A stretch of DNA of 64,000 nt from contig NZ_JACCBN010000001.1 in assembly GCF_013409505.1 (NCBI RefSeq), forward strand, positions 5,456,001 to 5,520,000, given 5' to 3'. The stretch comes from Actinomycetospora corticicola (lineage in GTDB: Bacteria > Actinomycetota > Actinomycetes > Mycobacteriales > Pseudonocardiaceae). This document shows positions 1 to 11,544 of the stretch, piece after piece. Each line of letters begins with the position of its first letter. Within the stretch, counting starts at the first letter, position 1. The notes beneath the pieces were generated by a model, which searched no databases, was not told the DNA's origin, and saw only the letters and a list, made by a program, of their open reading frames with translations. Made by a program: the position numbers and the translations under genes.

Positions 1-48
1 GCCGTCCTGGCCCTGCTGATCGTCGTCGCGGTCCTGCTGCTGAGCTGA
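1..48 (+). CDS. C-terminal end of a membrane protein (cut by window edge)
   Basis: One open frame enters the window and ends at TGA (46-48). The 15 visible residues are almost all Leu, Val, Ala and Ile and end in Ser, as in a final transmembrane helix. Nothing more can be said about its function. It runs in the same direction as groEL, but the CIRCE operators in the gap indicate that groEL has its own promoter. Confidence 0.45.
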   Translation, partial: AVLALLIVVAVLLLS

Positions 49-66
49 CGCACGCCCGTCGGGTCG

Positions 67-93
67 CTTGCACTCGACCCACCCGAGTGCCAG
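67..93 (+). promoter_or_regulatory. CIRCE operator, distal copy (HrcA site)
   Basis: CTTGCACTC, a 9-nt spacer, then GAGTGCCAG. This matches the CIRCE consensus (TTAGCACTC-N9-GAGTGCTAA) with the exact 9-nt spacer and a few changes at the outer bases. HrcA binds such sites to repress groE genes. It lies 7 nt upstream of a second copy. Confidence 0.8.
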
Positions 94-100
94 ACTCGGG

Positions 101-127
101 TTGGCACTCGGTACTGTCGAGTGCCAG
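101..127 (+). promoter_or_regulatory. CIRCE operator, proximal copy (HrcA site)
   Basis: TTGGCACTC, 9-nt spacer, GAGTGCCAG, nearly identical in its right arm to the copy at 67-93. It lies about 95 nt upstream of the groEL start and is probably the main HrcA operator. No groES is present next to this gene, so it is probably a stand-alone groEL2-type locus. Confidence 0.88.
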
Positions 128-140
128 GTCGGGTCGGTGA

Positions 141-1856
<1,716 letters not shown>

Positions 1857-1875
1857 TCCACACGCGCTCTTCGGA

Positions 1876-1917
1876 GACGACGGGCCGTACCCCACCGGGG
1901 TGCGGCCCGTTCGTCGT
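1876..1917 (+). terminator. Hairpin terminator of groEL
   Basis: A stem of ACGGGCCGTACCCC (1880-1893) pairs with GGGGTGCGGCCCGT (1897-1910) around a 3-nt loop with one G-T wobble, and weaker pairing extends outward. It starts about 20 nt after the groEL stop. No U-tract follows, as is common in high-GC actinobacteria. Confidence 0.8.
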
Positions 1918-1934
1918 TCTCGGCCCTCCCTCGT

Positions 1935-1976
1935 GGCAGCGAAGCGTCGTTGCTGTCACCCAGCGGCAGGAAAGCC
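1935..1976. repeat. Degenerate copy of the 53-bp palindromic element
   Basis: 1935-1959 equals the left arm of the 53-bp palindromes at 28662, 47470 and 53053 (GGCAGCGAAGCGTCGTTGCTG then TCAC). It is followed at 1965-1975 by GGCAGGAAAGC, which is again the beginning of a left arm, not the expected right arm. It looks like a rearranged remnant, perhaps two half-elements joined. It lies between groEL and the MHS transporter. Confidence 0.6.
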
Positions 1977-2053
1977 ACATCGTCGATCGTGTGGTCGAAA
2001 CGGGAGGAATCGCCTACGGTGCGCGCACGACCGGCGACCTCGAGGGAGCGCGC

Positions 2054-3352
2054 ATGAGCCAGGTGACGGACTCCGCGTCCACCGAACGTCACAAGCTGCC
2101 CGTCCGGACGCTCGTCGCCGCCTCGATCGGCAACGCCGTCGAGTGGTTCGACTGGACGATCTACGCGACGTTCGCGGTCTATTTCTCCTCGCAGTTCTTC
2201 GACAAGAGCAATCCCACGCTCGCCCTCATCGGCACCACGTCGACCTACGCGCTGGCATTCTTCTTCCGCCCGCTCGGTGGTGTGCTGCTCGGCCGCCTCG
2301 CCGACCTGCGCGGCCGCAAGTTCGCGATGCTCGTGACGATCCTGCTGATGGCCGGCGGGTCGCTGCTGATCGCCGTGCTGCCGACCTACGGCGCCGTCGG
2401 CTGGCTGGCGCCGATCCTCCTGCTGCTGGCCCGGATCGCGCAGGGCCTCTCGCTCGGCGGCGAGGTGTCCAACGCCAGCGCCTACCTCGCCGAGATCGCG
2501 CCGCCGGCCCGCCGCGGCCGGTACTCGAGCTTCTTCTACATCTCGACCGGCACGGCCCTGCTGGCCGCGTCGCTGCTCGGCCTGCTCCTGACCTCGACGC
2601 TGTCCCGCCCCGACCTCGAGTCCTACGGCTGGCGCATCGCCTTCGCCGTCGGCGGGGTGCTCGGCCTGGTCGGGCTCTGGCTGCGGCGCAGTCTGTCCGA
2701 GACCGACCAGTTCGAGGAGAACGTCGAGAAGGCCAAGGCCACGAAGAACCCGCTGCTGCGGACCCTCACGCACCACCCGCGCTCGGTGCTGCAGCTCTTC
2801 GGCTTCACGCTGCTCTCGACGCTCTGCTACTACACGTTCTTCAGCGCCCTGACCCCCTACGCGGTGCAGTTCCGCGAGGCCTCGGGCAGCGACGTCTTCC
2901 TGGCGCTCTCGATCGGGACCGTCGTCTTCATCGTGCTCCAGTACCCGATGGGGGCGTGCGCCGACCGGTTCGGGCGCAAGCCGCAGATGCTGGTGTGGTC
3001 GGCGGCGTTCGCGCTGCTCACGGTGCCGTTGAGCCTGCTCATCACCGACCGGCCACCGCTGATCAACCTCATCGTGGTCTTCTCCGTCGGCCTCGGGCTC
3101 TACGCGGTGTTCTCCTCGATCGCGCCCGCGATCATGAGCGAGATCTTCCCGACGGAGCTGCGCGCCCTCGGCATCGGCGCCTGGTACAACCTCACGGTCG
3201 CCCTCTTCGGCGGCACGGCGCCACTGCTCATCGCGGCGCTGTCCGGGGCCGGGACCCCGCAGCTGTTCTTCTGGTACGTGGCGGGGGCCGCCCTCGTGGC
3301 GTTCCTGATCATCCTGACGCTGCCGGAGACGAAGGGGCGCGTGCTCGACTGA
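2054..3352 (+). CDS. MFS transporter, metabolite:H+ symporter (MHS) family
   Basis: A 432-residue inner-membrane transporter with about 12 hydrophobic segments. The N-terminal GNAVEWFDW (residues 26-34) and the GRLADLRGRK loop (about 85-95) are signatures of the MHS branch of the major facilitator superfamily, which imports organic acids such as 2-oxoglutarate, citrate or proline betaine with protons. The substrate cannot be read from the sequence. The frame is open from 1991, but the ATG at 2054 has GGGAG just upstream and gives the usual short cytoplasmic N-terminus. It is probably monocistronic. Confidence 0.88.
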   Translation: MSQVTDSASTERHKLPVRTLVAASIGNAVEWFDWTIYATFAVYFSSQFFDKSNPTLALIGTTSTYALAFFFRPLGGVLLGRLADLRGRKFAMLVTILLMAGGSLLIAVLPTYGAVGWLAPILLLLARIAQGLSLGGEVSNASAYLAEIAPPARRGRYSSFFYISTGTALLAASLLGLLLTSTLSRPDLESYGWRIAFAVGGVLGLVGLWLRRSLSETDQFEENVEKAKATKNPLLRTLTHHPRSVLQLFGFTLLSTLCYYTFFSALTPYAVQFREASGSDVFLALSIGTVVFIVLQYPMGACADRFGRKPQMLVWSAAFALLTVPLSLLITDRPPLINLIVVFSVGLGLYAVFSSIAPAIMSEIFPTELRALGIGAWYNLTVALFGGTAPLLIAALSGAGTPQLFFWYVAGAALVAFLIILTLPETKGRVLD

Positions 3353-3430
3353 CCCGCCCCGACCCGACGTCGGGAAAATAGTTCCCGGCCTGCTCAGGGA
3401 GCTCTCAGCGGATCCCGGCATCCTGGACAC

Positions 3431-3898
3431 ATGGAAGCCCTGCGGATCGTGCTGAACCTGGTCTGGCTCGTGCTGGCCGGGGTGTGGATGGCGATCGGCT
3501 ACGTGATCGCCGGCGTCATCTGCTGCGTGCTGATCGTGACGATCCCGTGGGGCATCGCCTCGTTCCGCATCGCCCTGTTCGCGCTGTGGCCGTTCGGCCA
3601 GCGACTCGAGCGGCGTCCGGACCACGGCGTCGGGTCGACGCTGGGCAACGTCGTCTGGTTCGTGGTGGCGGGCTGGTGGCTCGCCCTCGGGCACGTGTTC
3701 ACCGCGATCGCGCTCGCCGTGACGATCATCGGCATCCCGTTCGCGTGGGCCAACCTCAAGCTGATCCCGGTCTCGCTGACCCCGCTGGGCCGCCGCATCG
3801 TCGACGTCGACGACCCGCGGACCTTCGGGGTGGGGCCGACCACGGCCACCACCCCGATCCCGGGCGCCCGCTCCGAGGTGCCCTGGTACGGCCGCTAG
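3431..3898 (+). CDS. yccF: YccF-family inner-membrane protein
   Basis: A 155-residue membrane protein with two copies of a hydrophobic repeat: Leu/Val-rich helices around residues 8-30 plus ITIPWGIASF at about 38-48, and again around 75-105 with the related VTIIGIPFAWANLKL. This duplicated arrangement is typical of YccF (DUF307) proteins, whose biochemical role is unknown. It converges on the helicase gene and the two stop codons overlap within one CTAG (3895-3898), leaving no room for a terminator. Confidence 0.85.
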   Translation: MEALRIVLNLVWLVLAGVWMAIGYVIAGVICCVLIVTIPWGIASFRIALFALWPFGQRLERRPDHGVGSTLGNVVWFVVAGWWLALGHVFTAIALAVTIIGIPFAWANLKLIPVSLTPLGRRIVDVDDPRTFGVGPTTATTPIPGARSEVPWYGR

Positions 3899-5571
3899 TC
3901 GGCGTCGACCTCCGGCACGGGCGGGCCGAGGATGTCGTCGGCGTCGACGATCCGGTAGGCGTAGCCCTGCTCGGCGAGGAAACGCTGCCGGTGGGCGGCG
4001 TAGTCGGCGTCCACCGAGTCGCGCGAGACGACCGAGTAGAAGTGCGCCTGCCGACCGTCCGCCTTCGGGCGCAGCAGTCGGCCGAGGCGCTGGGCCTCCT
4101 CCTGGCGTGACCCGAAGGTCCCGGAGATCTGCACCGCGACCGACGCCTCGGGCAGGTCGATCGAGAAGTTCGCGACCTTCGAGACGACGAGCCGCGGCAG
4201 CTCCCCGCGCCGGAAGGCGTCGAAGAGCTTCTCCCGCTCCTTGTTCGACGTCGAGCCCTGGATGACCGGGCAGTCGAGCGCAGCGCCCATCTCCTCGAGC
4301 TGGTCGATGTAGGCGCCGATGACGAGGGCGGGCTCGTCGGGGTGCTTCTCCAGGATGGAGCGCACCACGGGGATCTTCGTCCGCGCGCAGGCGCACATCC
4401 GGTACCGCTCGTCGGCCTCGCTGGTGGCGTAGACGATCCGCTCGTTGTCGGTCATCGTCACGCGGACCTCGACGCAGTCGGCGGGGGCGACCCAGCCCTG
4501 CGCCTCGATGTCCTTCCACGGCGCGTCGTAGCGCTTCGGGCCGATCAGGGAGAACACGTCGCCCTCGCGGTTGTCCTCGCGGACGAGCGTGGCGGTGAGG
4601 CCCAGGCGCCGACGGGACTGCAGGTCGGAGGTCATCCGGAAGACGGGTGCGGGCAGCAGGTGCACCTCGTCGTAGATGATCAGACCCCAGTCCTTGGAGT
4701 CGAAGAGCTCCAGCGCGCGGTGCACGCCCTTGGTCTTGCGCGTCATCACCTGGTAGGTCGCGATGGTGACCGGGCGGATCTCCTTGCGCTCGCCCGAGTA
4801 CTCGCCGATCTCGTCCTCGGTGAGCGACGTGCGGGCGACCAGCTCGCGCTTCCACTGCCGGCCGGCGACCGTGTTCGTCACCAGGATCAGCGTCGTCGCC
4901 TTGGCCTTCGCCATCGCGGCCGCGCCGACCAGGGTCTTCCCGGCGCCGCACGGCAGGACGACGACGCCGGAGCCGCCCGCCCAGAAGCCCTCGACGGCCG
5001 CCGCCTGGTAGTCGCGCAGCTCCCAGTCGTCCTCGGCGAGCTCGATCGGGTGCGCCTCGCCGTCGACGTAGCCCGCGAGGTCCTCGGCGGGCCAGCCGAC
5101 CTTGAGCAGGATCTGCTTGAGCAGGCCGCGCTGCGACGGGTGCACGATCACCGTGTCGTCGTCGATCTGCTCGCCCAGCAGCGGGGCGATCTTCTTGTTG
5201 CGCAGCACCTCCGCGAGCACGGCGCGGTCGTACGACACCATGACCAGGCCGTGCGCGGGGTGGTTGGTCAGCTGCAGCCGCCCGTAGCGCCCCATCGTCT
5301 CGACGACGTCCATCAGGAGGTTCTGCGGCACGGCGAAGCGGGAGTGGCTGACGAGCGCGTCGACGACCTGCTCGGCGTCGTGGCCGGCCGCCCGGGCGTT
5401 CCAGAGGGCGAGCGGCGTGACGCGGTAGGTGTGCACGTGCTCCGGCGCGCGCTCGAGTTCGGCGAACGGCGCGATGGCGGTCCGCGCCGCCGCTGCGTCC
5501 TCGTGGTCGACCTCGAGCAGCAGCGTCTTGTCGGACTGGACGATCAGCGGTCCGGTCCCGGGGGTGCTCAC
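3895..5571 (-). CDS. ercc3: XPB/ERCC3-like DNA helicase
   Basis: A 558-residue superfamily 2 DNA helicase resembling the XPB homologues of actinobacteria (3'-5' unwinding, implicated in nucleotide excision repair). Visible motifs are Walker A GAGKT (residues 209-213), DEVH (301-304), motif III LTATL, and motif VI QRLGRLLRP (about 505-513). The N-terminal 180 residues resemble the damage-recognition region. The frame extends upstream to 5640, but GTG at 5571 has GGAGG 8 nt upstream and gives the conserved N-terminus ending in GPLIVQSDKT. In mycobacteria the partner gene (helicase-associated, WYL) is adjacent; here that partner lies beyond the cvn operon at 12274-14586. Confidence 0.93.
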   Translation of the reverse strand: MSTPGTGPLIVQSDKTLLLEVDHEDAAAARTAIAPFAELERAPEHVHTYRVTPLALWNARAAGHDAEQVVDALVSHSRFAVPQNLLMDVVETMGRYGRLQLTNHPAHGLVMVSYDRAVLAEVLRNKKIAPLLGEQIDDDTVIVHPSQRGLLKQILLKVGWPAEDLAGYVDGEAHPIELAEDDWELRDYQAAAVEGFWAGGSGVVVLPCGAGKTLVGAAAMAKAKATTLILVTNTVAGRQWKRELVARTSLTEDEIGEYSGERKEIRPVTIATYQVMTRKTKGVHRALELFDSKDWGLIIYDEVHLLPAPVFRMTSDLQSRRRLGLTATLVREDNREGDVFSLIGPKRYDAPWKDIEAQGWVAPADCVEVRVTMTDNERIVYATSEADERYRMCACARTKIPVVRSILEKHPDEPALVIGAYIDQLEEMGAALDCPVIQGSTSNKEREKLFDAFRRGELPRLVVSKVANFSIDLPEASVAVQISGTFGSRQEEAQRLGRLLRPKADGRQAHFYSVVSRDSVDADYAAHRQRFLAEQGYAYRIVDADDILGPPVPEVDAD

Positions 5572-6141
5572 GCGTCCGGCCTCCAGGGGGTCTCGCGGGG
5601 TTTCTCGACGGCGGGGAGTCCGCCGCCATTGTCCTCTCAACGCCGCGACGGTCCCCGGCCGTCCCGTGCAGGCCCGTGACCTGCCACATCCGGTGATCGA
5701 CGCCGCTCGGAGGGGGTGCGGGGAGAACGGGGAGATGATCTCGTCGGGGGGGCGGTCTACACTCCGGCATCACCGACACCTGCTCCGAGGAGTGACCCAC
5801 CACCCGACGGAGCCGTCGCGAGCCACCGACCGGTGGCCGTGCCGGCTGCACTGCCCACTGCCCCCGCGTCGGGGCGTCCGGCCCGTCCCCGACGGGCCAC
5901 GACGGTCGCTCCGACCCGACGTGACGGACTCAGCTATGCGACCGACTGCCGCGACCCGTGCACTTTGCGTGCACGTTTGTGCGCCGTCCGCGGTGACCGT
6001 GTCACCCACGGTGGGTCGTGATGCCCGCTCCGTCGTCAGTGTAGCCCATGAACAACTACACAGGGTGCAGCAGGCGTCCGTTCGAGGGGGCGTGTCCGTG
6101 ACAGGCGACCGACCGACCGGTGCAAGGGGAAGGACCACCGC
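5572..6141. promoter_or_regulatory. 570-bp intergenic region with operator-like inverted repeats
   Basis: A divergent gap between the helicase and the cvn operon with no credible gene. It holds several short perfect inverted repeats: CGTGCAC-N5-GTGCACG (5957-5975), ACCCAC-G-GTGGGT (6004-6016) and GTGTAG-N11-CTACAC (6039-6061). The last two lie within 140 nt of the cvn start and are the best operator candidates. A TACACT near 5758 could be a -10 element. I cannot assign a factor to any of them. Confidence 0.35.
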
Positions 6142-9100
6142 GTGACCGCTCCCGTCCGTCGGACCGACGCGCGAGGCGAGGCCCGCGGCGGTGCTCCCGA
6201 CCCGCAGGCCCGTCCGCCCCTGGGGGAGCGGCTGGCCCTGCGCAACTGGAGCCTGCCGGTCAAGCTCGCGGCGGTCCTCCTGGTCCCCACCCTGTTCGTC
6301 ATCACCCTGGGCGTGCTGCGGATCGTCGAGCAGACCGACAAGGCCCGCTCCTACGACGGCGTGCAGCAGGCCGTCGCCCTGGAGAGCAACAACGCGAAGG
6401 TGCTGGCCGCCCTCGACGCCGAGCGGCGCGCGGCGGCCGTGTTCCTCGCGACGAACCGGGCCGGCGGCTTCGGTCCGGTGCAGGAGGCGGCCGACGCGAC
6501 GAACGACCAACTGGGGCAGCTGCGCAGCGCCTACGGTTCGGCCGACTCGGTCGACGACCAGACCCGGTCGGCGTACCGCGACGCGTTCTCCGCGGTCGAG
6601 GGCCTCGACCGCGTGCGGGACGACGTGCGCGCCGGGGCGGTCGACCCGGCGGGGGCGATCTCGCGCTACACCGACGCCACGTCGGCGGTGCTCACCTTCG
6701 ACGAGTCGCTGACCCGGGAGGCGGCGGACCCGTCGATCGCCGGGCTCTCCACCGGGCTCTACGCGCTGTCCGTGGTCCGCGAGCAGGACGCCTACGTGCA
6801 GGCCGTGGTCGCCGCCGCCATCGCGGGCGGCCGGATCGACGCCCCGTCGATCGACCAGGCGCGCAACGCCACGCTGCGCCGGAGCATCGCCGTCGACGAG
6901 TTCCGCAGCGCCGTCGGCACGGACAACGCCGCACTCGCGGACGCCCTCGTCGGGCCGGACGTCGACCAGCGGGACCGGTTGGCCCAGGTCGTGCTCGGCC
7001 GCGGCAGCGCCGGGCTGCCGCTGCAGGTCTCGGCCCAGGACTGGGACGCCGCGTCGACGGCCGTCCAGCAGAAGGTCACCGGGGTGTCCGACCAGCTGCG
7101 CGAGCGGCTGCAGGTCAACGCCGCGTCCCTGCAGAACGGGGCCCGCAACGCCGCGGGTGTCGCGTCGGTGGTCCTGCTGCTCGCGCTGATGGCGGGCGCC
7201 GCCGTGGTCTTCTTCGTCACCCGGTCGCTGCTGCGCCCGCTGCGGCTGCTGCGCCGCACCGCGCTCGACGTGGCGGAGCGGCGCCTGCCCGACGCGGTCC
7301 GCAGCCTGCGCGAGGGCGAGGCGCCCGACACCGACGTCAGCCGCACCCCGATCGAGACCCGCGAGGAGATCGGGCAGGTCGCCCGCGCCTTCGACCAGGT
7401 GCACGAGCAGGCCGTGCGGCTCGCCGCCGAGCAGGCCGGTCTCCGGTCGGCGTTCAACAGCATCTTCGTCAACCTGTCCCGGCGGTCGCAGGCCCTCGTC
7501 GAGCGCCAGCTGCGCCTGATCGAGCAGCTGGAGAACAAGGAGGAGGACCCGGAGGCCCTCGCCGACCTGTTCCAGCTCGACCACCTCGCCACCCGCATGC
7601 GGCGGAACTCGGAGAACCTCCTGGTCCTCTCGGGCACCGACCTCGCGCGCCGCGGCGGGCGGCCGGTGCCGCTGGTCGACGTGCTGCGGGCCGCGGCGTC
7701 GGAGGTGGAGCAGTACCAGCGGGTCGAACTCTCCCCGCCGCCATCGGTGCAGCTGCTCGGCCGCACCGCCGCCGACGTCGTGCACCTCGTCGCCGAGCTC
7801 CTGGAGAACGCCACGGCGTTCTCCGCCCCCGAGACCCGGGTCGACGTCTCCGCGCGTCCGGAGCCCGACGGTGCGGTCGTCCTCGAGATCGCCGACAGCG
7901 GCGTCGGGATGACCCAGGAGGACCTCGCCGACGCGAACCAGCGGCTCGGCTCGCCCCCTACCGTCGACGTGTCCGCCTCCCGTCGCATGGGCCTCTTCGT
8001 GGTCGGTCGCCTGGCGATCCGTCACGGCATCGGCGTCACGCTCCGCACCCGTGAGGACGGCGGCGTCGTCGCGGCCGTCCGGATCCCTGCCTCCGCGGTG
8101 CTCTCCGGCGTGCCGGGGTCCCGCCCCGGTGGCGGCACCTCCACCCGCGCCCTCGGCGGGACCGGCCTGCCCGTCCGCTCGCCCGGCTCGAGCCCGCTCG
8201 GCGGGCCGGCCAACGGCGCCGCGCGGCCCGACGTCCCGGGCATCCCGCGCCAGGAGCCCCGCGAGGAGCGCACCGACCTGCCCCGCCGTCCCGCCGCCCG
8301 CGGGGCCGAGGTTGCCGGTGCCGCGGCGGCCGGAGCGGGCGCCGCCGGTGCCGCGGCGTTCTTCGCCCCCTCGGGCGCACCCGACGAGGCGCCCGCGGAG
8401 TCGACCGCGGCCCCTGCGGGCCCCGAGGCTCCGGCCGCGGACGCCGCGCCGGAGCGTCGCAACGGGCTGACCGGGGCGCTCGCCGCCGCACTGCCCCGCC
8501 GCCCGGTCCGTCCGGGCGCCACCCCGCCGCCGGAACCGCCGACCGAGGTGCGTGGACCGCAGTCCGACGGCGCCGACCTCGACGACGACGAGGACGACGA
8601 GGACGACGACCGGGTGGCCACGGTCTGGGGTGGCGGCCAGGACGACGGCGTGGCCGTGTGGAGCCAGAACGCCCGCGAGGCTCCGGAGCAGGCCCAGGAA
8701 CAGGCCCAGGAACAGGCCCCGAGCGGGGTTCCCGAGCGCCCCGTCGCCGCGCACGCCTGGCACGGCGCAGACGGCGCCGTGGACGAGGACGACGTCGCGA
8801 CCGGCACCGCCGAGGACGCCGGCCCGGCCGGGCGCCACGGTCTGCGCCCGGAGCCCGCTCCCGAGCGGACCTCCGGCGGGCCCGGCGCCGACCGGACCAC
8901 CCGCGACGGCCGTCCCGCCCCGCGCCCGCGGCCGGACCAGGGCTGGGCGGAGGGCCCGCAGGGTGCGCCCGTCGGCCCCGGTGGTCCGGGCCTTCCCCCC
9001 GGTCCGCCGCCGAGCCGCCCCCTGCCTCCGCGTCCAATGCCCCAGCGGCCGGGCGCTCCCTTCCCGGGTGCCGCGGCCGGCCCACGCCCCGGCCCCTGGG

Positions 9101-10380
9101 GACCCCAGGACCAGGGCCCGCAGCCGCCCGGATCGGCTCCCGCCCCGCCGCCCCCGATGTGGAACGGCGCGGAGATCGTGCCCCCGCCCGGTCCCACGGC
9201 GCAGGAGCCGCAGGTCGACGCGGCCGGGTCCACGGAGGGTCCCGCCACCGGCGCGTCCCCCGTGGTCGAGCCGACGGCTCCCGGCGTCGCGGCGTCCGCG
9301 TCCGATCCGGACGACGTCCCGGCGGAGGCCGTCGCGGGCGCCGCTGCGGGCGAGGACGTGGCCGGGTCCACGCCGTCGCCGGCCGACGGCGAGTCCGTCG
9401 AGGGCGACGCCGTGGCGGGGTCCGAGGAGGCCGAGGAGCTTCCGTCGCGCCCGAACCGCCGCTCGCTGCGGCCGCTCGCGCAGCGCCGTCGGCCCGAGGG
9501 CGGTCCGTTGCTGCGGCCCGGCTCGGCGCCCCGGCTGCGCCCGCGGCCGGCCGACGAGGCGGCGGAGGCCGACGCCGCACCGGCGGCGTCGGGGGACGAG
9601 CTGTTCGCCCCCGGCGACGACACCGCGGCCCCCGCAGCCCCGGAGCCCGCAGCCCCGGAGCCCGCAGCCCCGGAGCCCGCAGCCTCGGAGCCCGCAGCCC
9701 CGGAGCCCGCAGCCCCGGCCGCGGCCGCCCACGGGCCGGCGCGGAACGGCCTGACCACGTCCGGCCTGCCGACGAACGGCCTGCTCACGAACGGGACGTC
9801 GGACGGCCACACCAACGGTCACGCGAACGGCGCCTCGCCGAACGGTGCGCCCCCCAACGGCGCCCCACACGGAGGGGACGCGGTACCGCCCGGCGGGCTC
9901 GGCTCGAACGGCACGGGAGCCCTCCCGGTGCGGCCGGCGCCCGAGGGACTGGCGCGTCGTCCGGCGGCGGTACGGCCGAACCGGGAGCGGACGCCGATCT
10001 TCGACGAGGTCGCGTCGGTCTGGTTCCGCGAGGCGGAGCCGAACGCGCCCGACACCGTCGACCCGGAGTGGTCGGACGCCGGGCGGCCCGGGTTCGACGC
10101 GGGCGCCCCGTCGCTCGCCGCCGTCGACGCCGGGACCACCGAGTCCGGCCTGCCCCGCCGTCGTCCCCGGGCACACCTCGTTCCCGGCAGCGCCCGGCCC
10201 TCACCGACGCCGGTCGCGCCCGGCGGCGGTGGTGGCCCGGAGGCGCCGCGCCGCAACCCCGAGGCGGTCCGCGGGCGGCTCGCGAGCTATCAGCGCGGCG
10301 TCGCCGACGGGCGCTCGACCCGGCCGAATCCCGAGGGCGGCCCCGCCGCCGACACGAACGCCATCGAGGAGGAGCAGTGA
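6142..10380 (+). CDS. cvnA: CvnA: NIT/HAMP sensor histidine kinase-like protein with very long disordered tail
   Basis: First gene of a conservon. The 1412-residue protein has transmembrane helix 1 (about 42-61), an extracytoplasmic nitrate/nitrite-sensing-type helical domain (about 65-335), transmembrane helix 2 (337-361), HAMP, a dimerization segment and an HATPase domain whose N-box [14 protein letters not shown] starts near residue 547. From about residue 660 to the end it is Pro/Ala/Gly-rich, with an acidic run of Asp/Glu near 815, an EQAQ repeat, six 5-residue EPAAP-type repeats (9631-9719) and Asn-Gly repeats. A tail of about 750 residues is long for the family. CvnA proteins are thought to signal to the small GTPase CvnD through CvnB and CvnC. 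It overlaps cvnB by 4 bp (GTGA). Confidence 0.92.
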   Translation: MTAPVRRTDARGEARGGAPDPQARPPLGERLALRNWSLPVKLAAVLLVPTLFVITLGVLRIVEQTDKARSYDGVQQAVALESNNAKVLAALDAERRAAAVFLATNRAGGFGPVQEAADATNDQLGQLRSAYGSADSVDDQTRSAYRDAFSAVEGLDRVRDDVRAGAVDPAGAISRYTDATSAVLTFDESLTREAADPSIAGLSTGLYALSVVREQDAYVQAVVAAAIAGGRIDAPSIDQARNATLRRSIAVDEFRSAVGTDNAALADALVGPDVDQRDRLAQVVLGRGSAGLPLQVSAQDWDAASTAVQQKVTGVSDQLRERLQVNAASLQNGARNAAGVASVVLLLALMAGAAVVFFVTRSLLRPLRLLRRTALDVAERRLPDAVRSLREGEAPDTDVSRTPIETREEIGQVARAFDQVHEQAVRLAAEQAGLRSAFNSIFVNLSRRSQALVERQLRLIEQLENKEEDPEALADLFQLDHLATRMRRNSENLLVLSGTDLARRGGRPVPLVDVLRAAASEVEQYQRVELSPPPSVQLLGRTAADVVHLVAELLENATAFSAPETRVDVSARPEPDGAVVLEIADSGVGMTQEDLADANQRLGSPPTVDVSASRRMGLFVVGRLAIRHGIGVTLRTREDGGVVAAVRIPASAVLSGVPGSRPGGGTSTRALGGTGLPVRSPGSSPLGGPANGAARPDVPGIPRQEPREERTDLPRRPAARGAEVAGAAAAGAGAAGAAAFFAPSGAPDEAPAESTAAPAGPEAPAADAAPERRNGLTGALAAALPRRPVRPGATPPPEPPTEVRGPQSDGADLDDDEDDEDDDRVATVWGGGQDDGVAVWSQNAREAPEQAQEQAQEQAPSGVPERPVAAHAWHGADGAVDEDDVATGTAEDAGPAGRHGLRPEPAPERTSGGPGADRTTRDGRPAPRPRPDQGWAEGPQGAPVGPGGPGLPPGPPPSRPLPPRPMPQRPGAPFPGAAAGPRPGPWGPQDQGPQPPGSAPAPPPPMWNGAEIVPPPGPTAQEPQVDAAGSTEGPATGASPVVEPTAPGVAASASDPDDVPAEAVAGAAAGEDVAGSTPSPADGESVEGDAVAGSEEAEELPSRPNRRSLRPLAQRRRPEGGPLLRPGSAPRLRPRPADEAAEADAAPAASGDELFAPGDDTAAPAAPEPAAPEPAAPEPAASEPAAPEPAAPAAAAHGPARNGLTTSGLPTNGLLTNGTSDGHTNGHANGASPNGAPPNGAPHGGDAVPPGGLGSNGTGALPVRPAPEGLARRPAAVRPNRERTPIFDEVASVWFREAEPNAPDTVDPEWSDAGRPGFDAGAPSLAAVDAGTTESGLPRRRPRAHLVPGSARPSPTPVAPGGGGGPEAPRRNPEAVRGRLASYQRGVADGRSTRPNPEGGPAADTNAIEEEQ
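9631..9719 (+). repeat. 15-bp tandem repeat inside cvnA
   Basis: Six consecutive units of CCCGCAGCCCCGGAG, the fourth with one C-to-T change and the last truncated. They encode a Pro-Ala-Ala-Pro-Glu repeat in the disordered tail. The near-identity at DNA level suggests recent slippage, so copy number probably varies between strains. Confidence 0.9.
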
Positions 10381-10799
10381 CGGCACCCCAGTCGCAGCCC
10401 AGCAGGTTCGGCTGGCTGGTCTCGAACTTCGCGGAGCGGGTCCCGGGCGTGGCCCACGCCGTGGTCGTCTCCGCCGACGGGCTGCTGCTGACCGCCTCCA
10501 GTCGGCTGCCGCGGGACCGGGCCGACCAGCTCGCCGCCGTGGCATCCGGGCTGGTCAGCCTCACGCAAGGTGCGGCCCGCTGTTTCGAGGCCGGCGACGT
10601 GGTGCAGACGGTCGTCGAGATGGAACGCGGCATCGTGCTGCTGATGTCCATCAGCGACGGCTCGTGCCTGGCCACGCTCGCGGCGCCGAACTGCGACATC
10701 GGCCTCGTCGGCTACGAGATGACGCTGCTGGTCGACCGGGTCGGGCAGTTGCTCACCCCCGAACTGCGGGCGGAGCTCCAGGGGTCGGGATTCCGGTGA
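10377..10799 (+). CDS. cvnB: CvnB: roadblock/LC7 domain protein
   Basis: A 140-residue cytosolic protein of the MglB-like roadblock/LC7 fold. It has the alternating segments [18 protein letters not shown] and [13 protein letters not shown], and the core strand [18 protein letters not shown]. In conservons this protein is thought to regulate the CvnD GTPase. GTG at 10377 overlaps the cvnA stop and follows GAGGAGGAG. The length matches other CvnB proteins (about 137-145). It is followed 25 nt later by cvnC. Confidence 0.93.
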   Translation: MTAPQSQPSRFGWLVSNFAERVPGVAHAVVVSADGLLLTASSRLPRDRADQLAAVASGLVSLTQGAARCFEAGDVVQTVVEMERGIVLLMSISDGSCLATLAAPNCDIGLVGYEMTLLVDRVGQLLTPELRAELQGSGFR

Positions 10800-10824
10800 G
10801 GTGGTCCGGGGGAGGTGAGCGGCG

Positions 10825-11544
10825 GTGAGTGAGGACGACTCGTACGCCGAGGTCCTCAACGGGATCACCGGGGGCGGGGTGCGCCGGTCCGGGGAGCGTC
10901 GCGGGTTGTTCCGGCGCCGCCGCAAGGACGACGCCGCCGACCTCGCCGAGCAGTCCGACCAGGAGGCGGCCCGGCGGCTCGACGCTGAGGACGTCGGCGG
11001 CGCCCACCGTGGCCCACCCGCGGGTCCGCCACCCGGCCCCCCGGGCGGCTACCGACCGGGACCGGGGCCTCGGCCCGGTCCGCTGTTCCCGAACGGTGAC
11101 CCGGCCCTCCCGCCGACCACGCCCGGGGGCATCCAGGTCCCGGGCCGCCACGAGTTCGTGGCCCCCGACTACCCGGACGGCCCGCGGGGCGGCGACGAAC
11201 CGCCCGAGGCCTCGTTCGTCCGGCCCTACGCATGGACCCGCGGCCGGACCCGCCCGGCCTACGACCTCGCCGTCGAGACGCTGCTGTCGACGACGGCCCA
11301 GGGGCGCGACCCGGCCCAGGTCGTCCAGTACGAGCACCGCATGATCGCCGACCTCTGTGCCGAGCCCAAGTCGGTCGCGGAGGTCGCGGCGTTGCTCCGG
11401 CTGCCCCTCGGGGTGGCCCGGGTGCTGCTCGGCGACATGGCCGCGCACGGATCGATCGTGGTGCACGAGACCGCCTCGTCGACGGGGGAGAACCCGGACA
11501 TGGCGTTGATGGAAAGGGTGCTGAGTGGACTACGACGGCTCTGA
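10825..11544 (+). CDS. cvnC: CvnC: DUF742 protein
   Basis: A 239-residue protein whose C-terminal 120 residues form the DUF742 winged-helix-like domain: SFVRPYAWTRGRTRP at about 130-145, then EHRMIADLC, VAEVAALLRLPLGVARVLLGDM and a final MERVLSGLRRL. The N-terminal half is basic and then Pro/Gly-rich and is longer than in many homologues. GTG at 10825 has GGAGGTGA upstream. The role in conservon signalling is not established; it probably links the receptor CvnA to CvnD. Its last 20 nt overlap cvnD in another frame. Confidence 0.92.
   Translation: MSEDDSYAEVLNGITGGGVRRSGERRGLFRRRRKDDAADLAEQSDQEAARRLDAEDVGGAHRGPPAGPPPGPPGGYRPGPGPRPGPLFPNGDPALPPTTPGGIQVPGRHEFVAPDYPDGPRGGDEPPEASFVRPYAWTRGRTRPAYDLAVETLLSTTAQGRDPAQVVQYEHRMIADLCAEPKSVAEVAALLRLPLGVARVLLGDMAAHGSIVVHETASSTGENPDMALMERVLSGLRRL

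Noticed and set aside
5716..6021. Possible 101-residue gene before cvnA
   Set aside because: No ribosome site, atypical codon use, and it overlaps operator-like repeats.
9631..9719. Tandem repeat considered as a CRISPR-like array
   Set aside because: Units are contiguous with no spacers and lie within a coding sequence.
5770..10176. Long minus-strand frame opposite cvnA
   Set aside because: Low-complexity Arg/Gly/Ala-rich translation without motifs; it mirrors the repetitive cvnA coding sequence.
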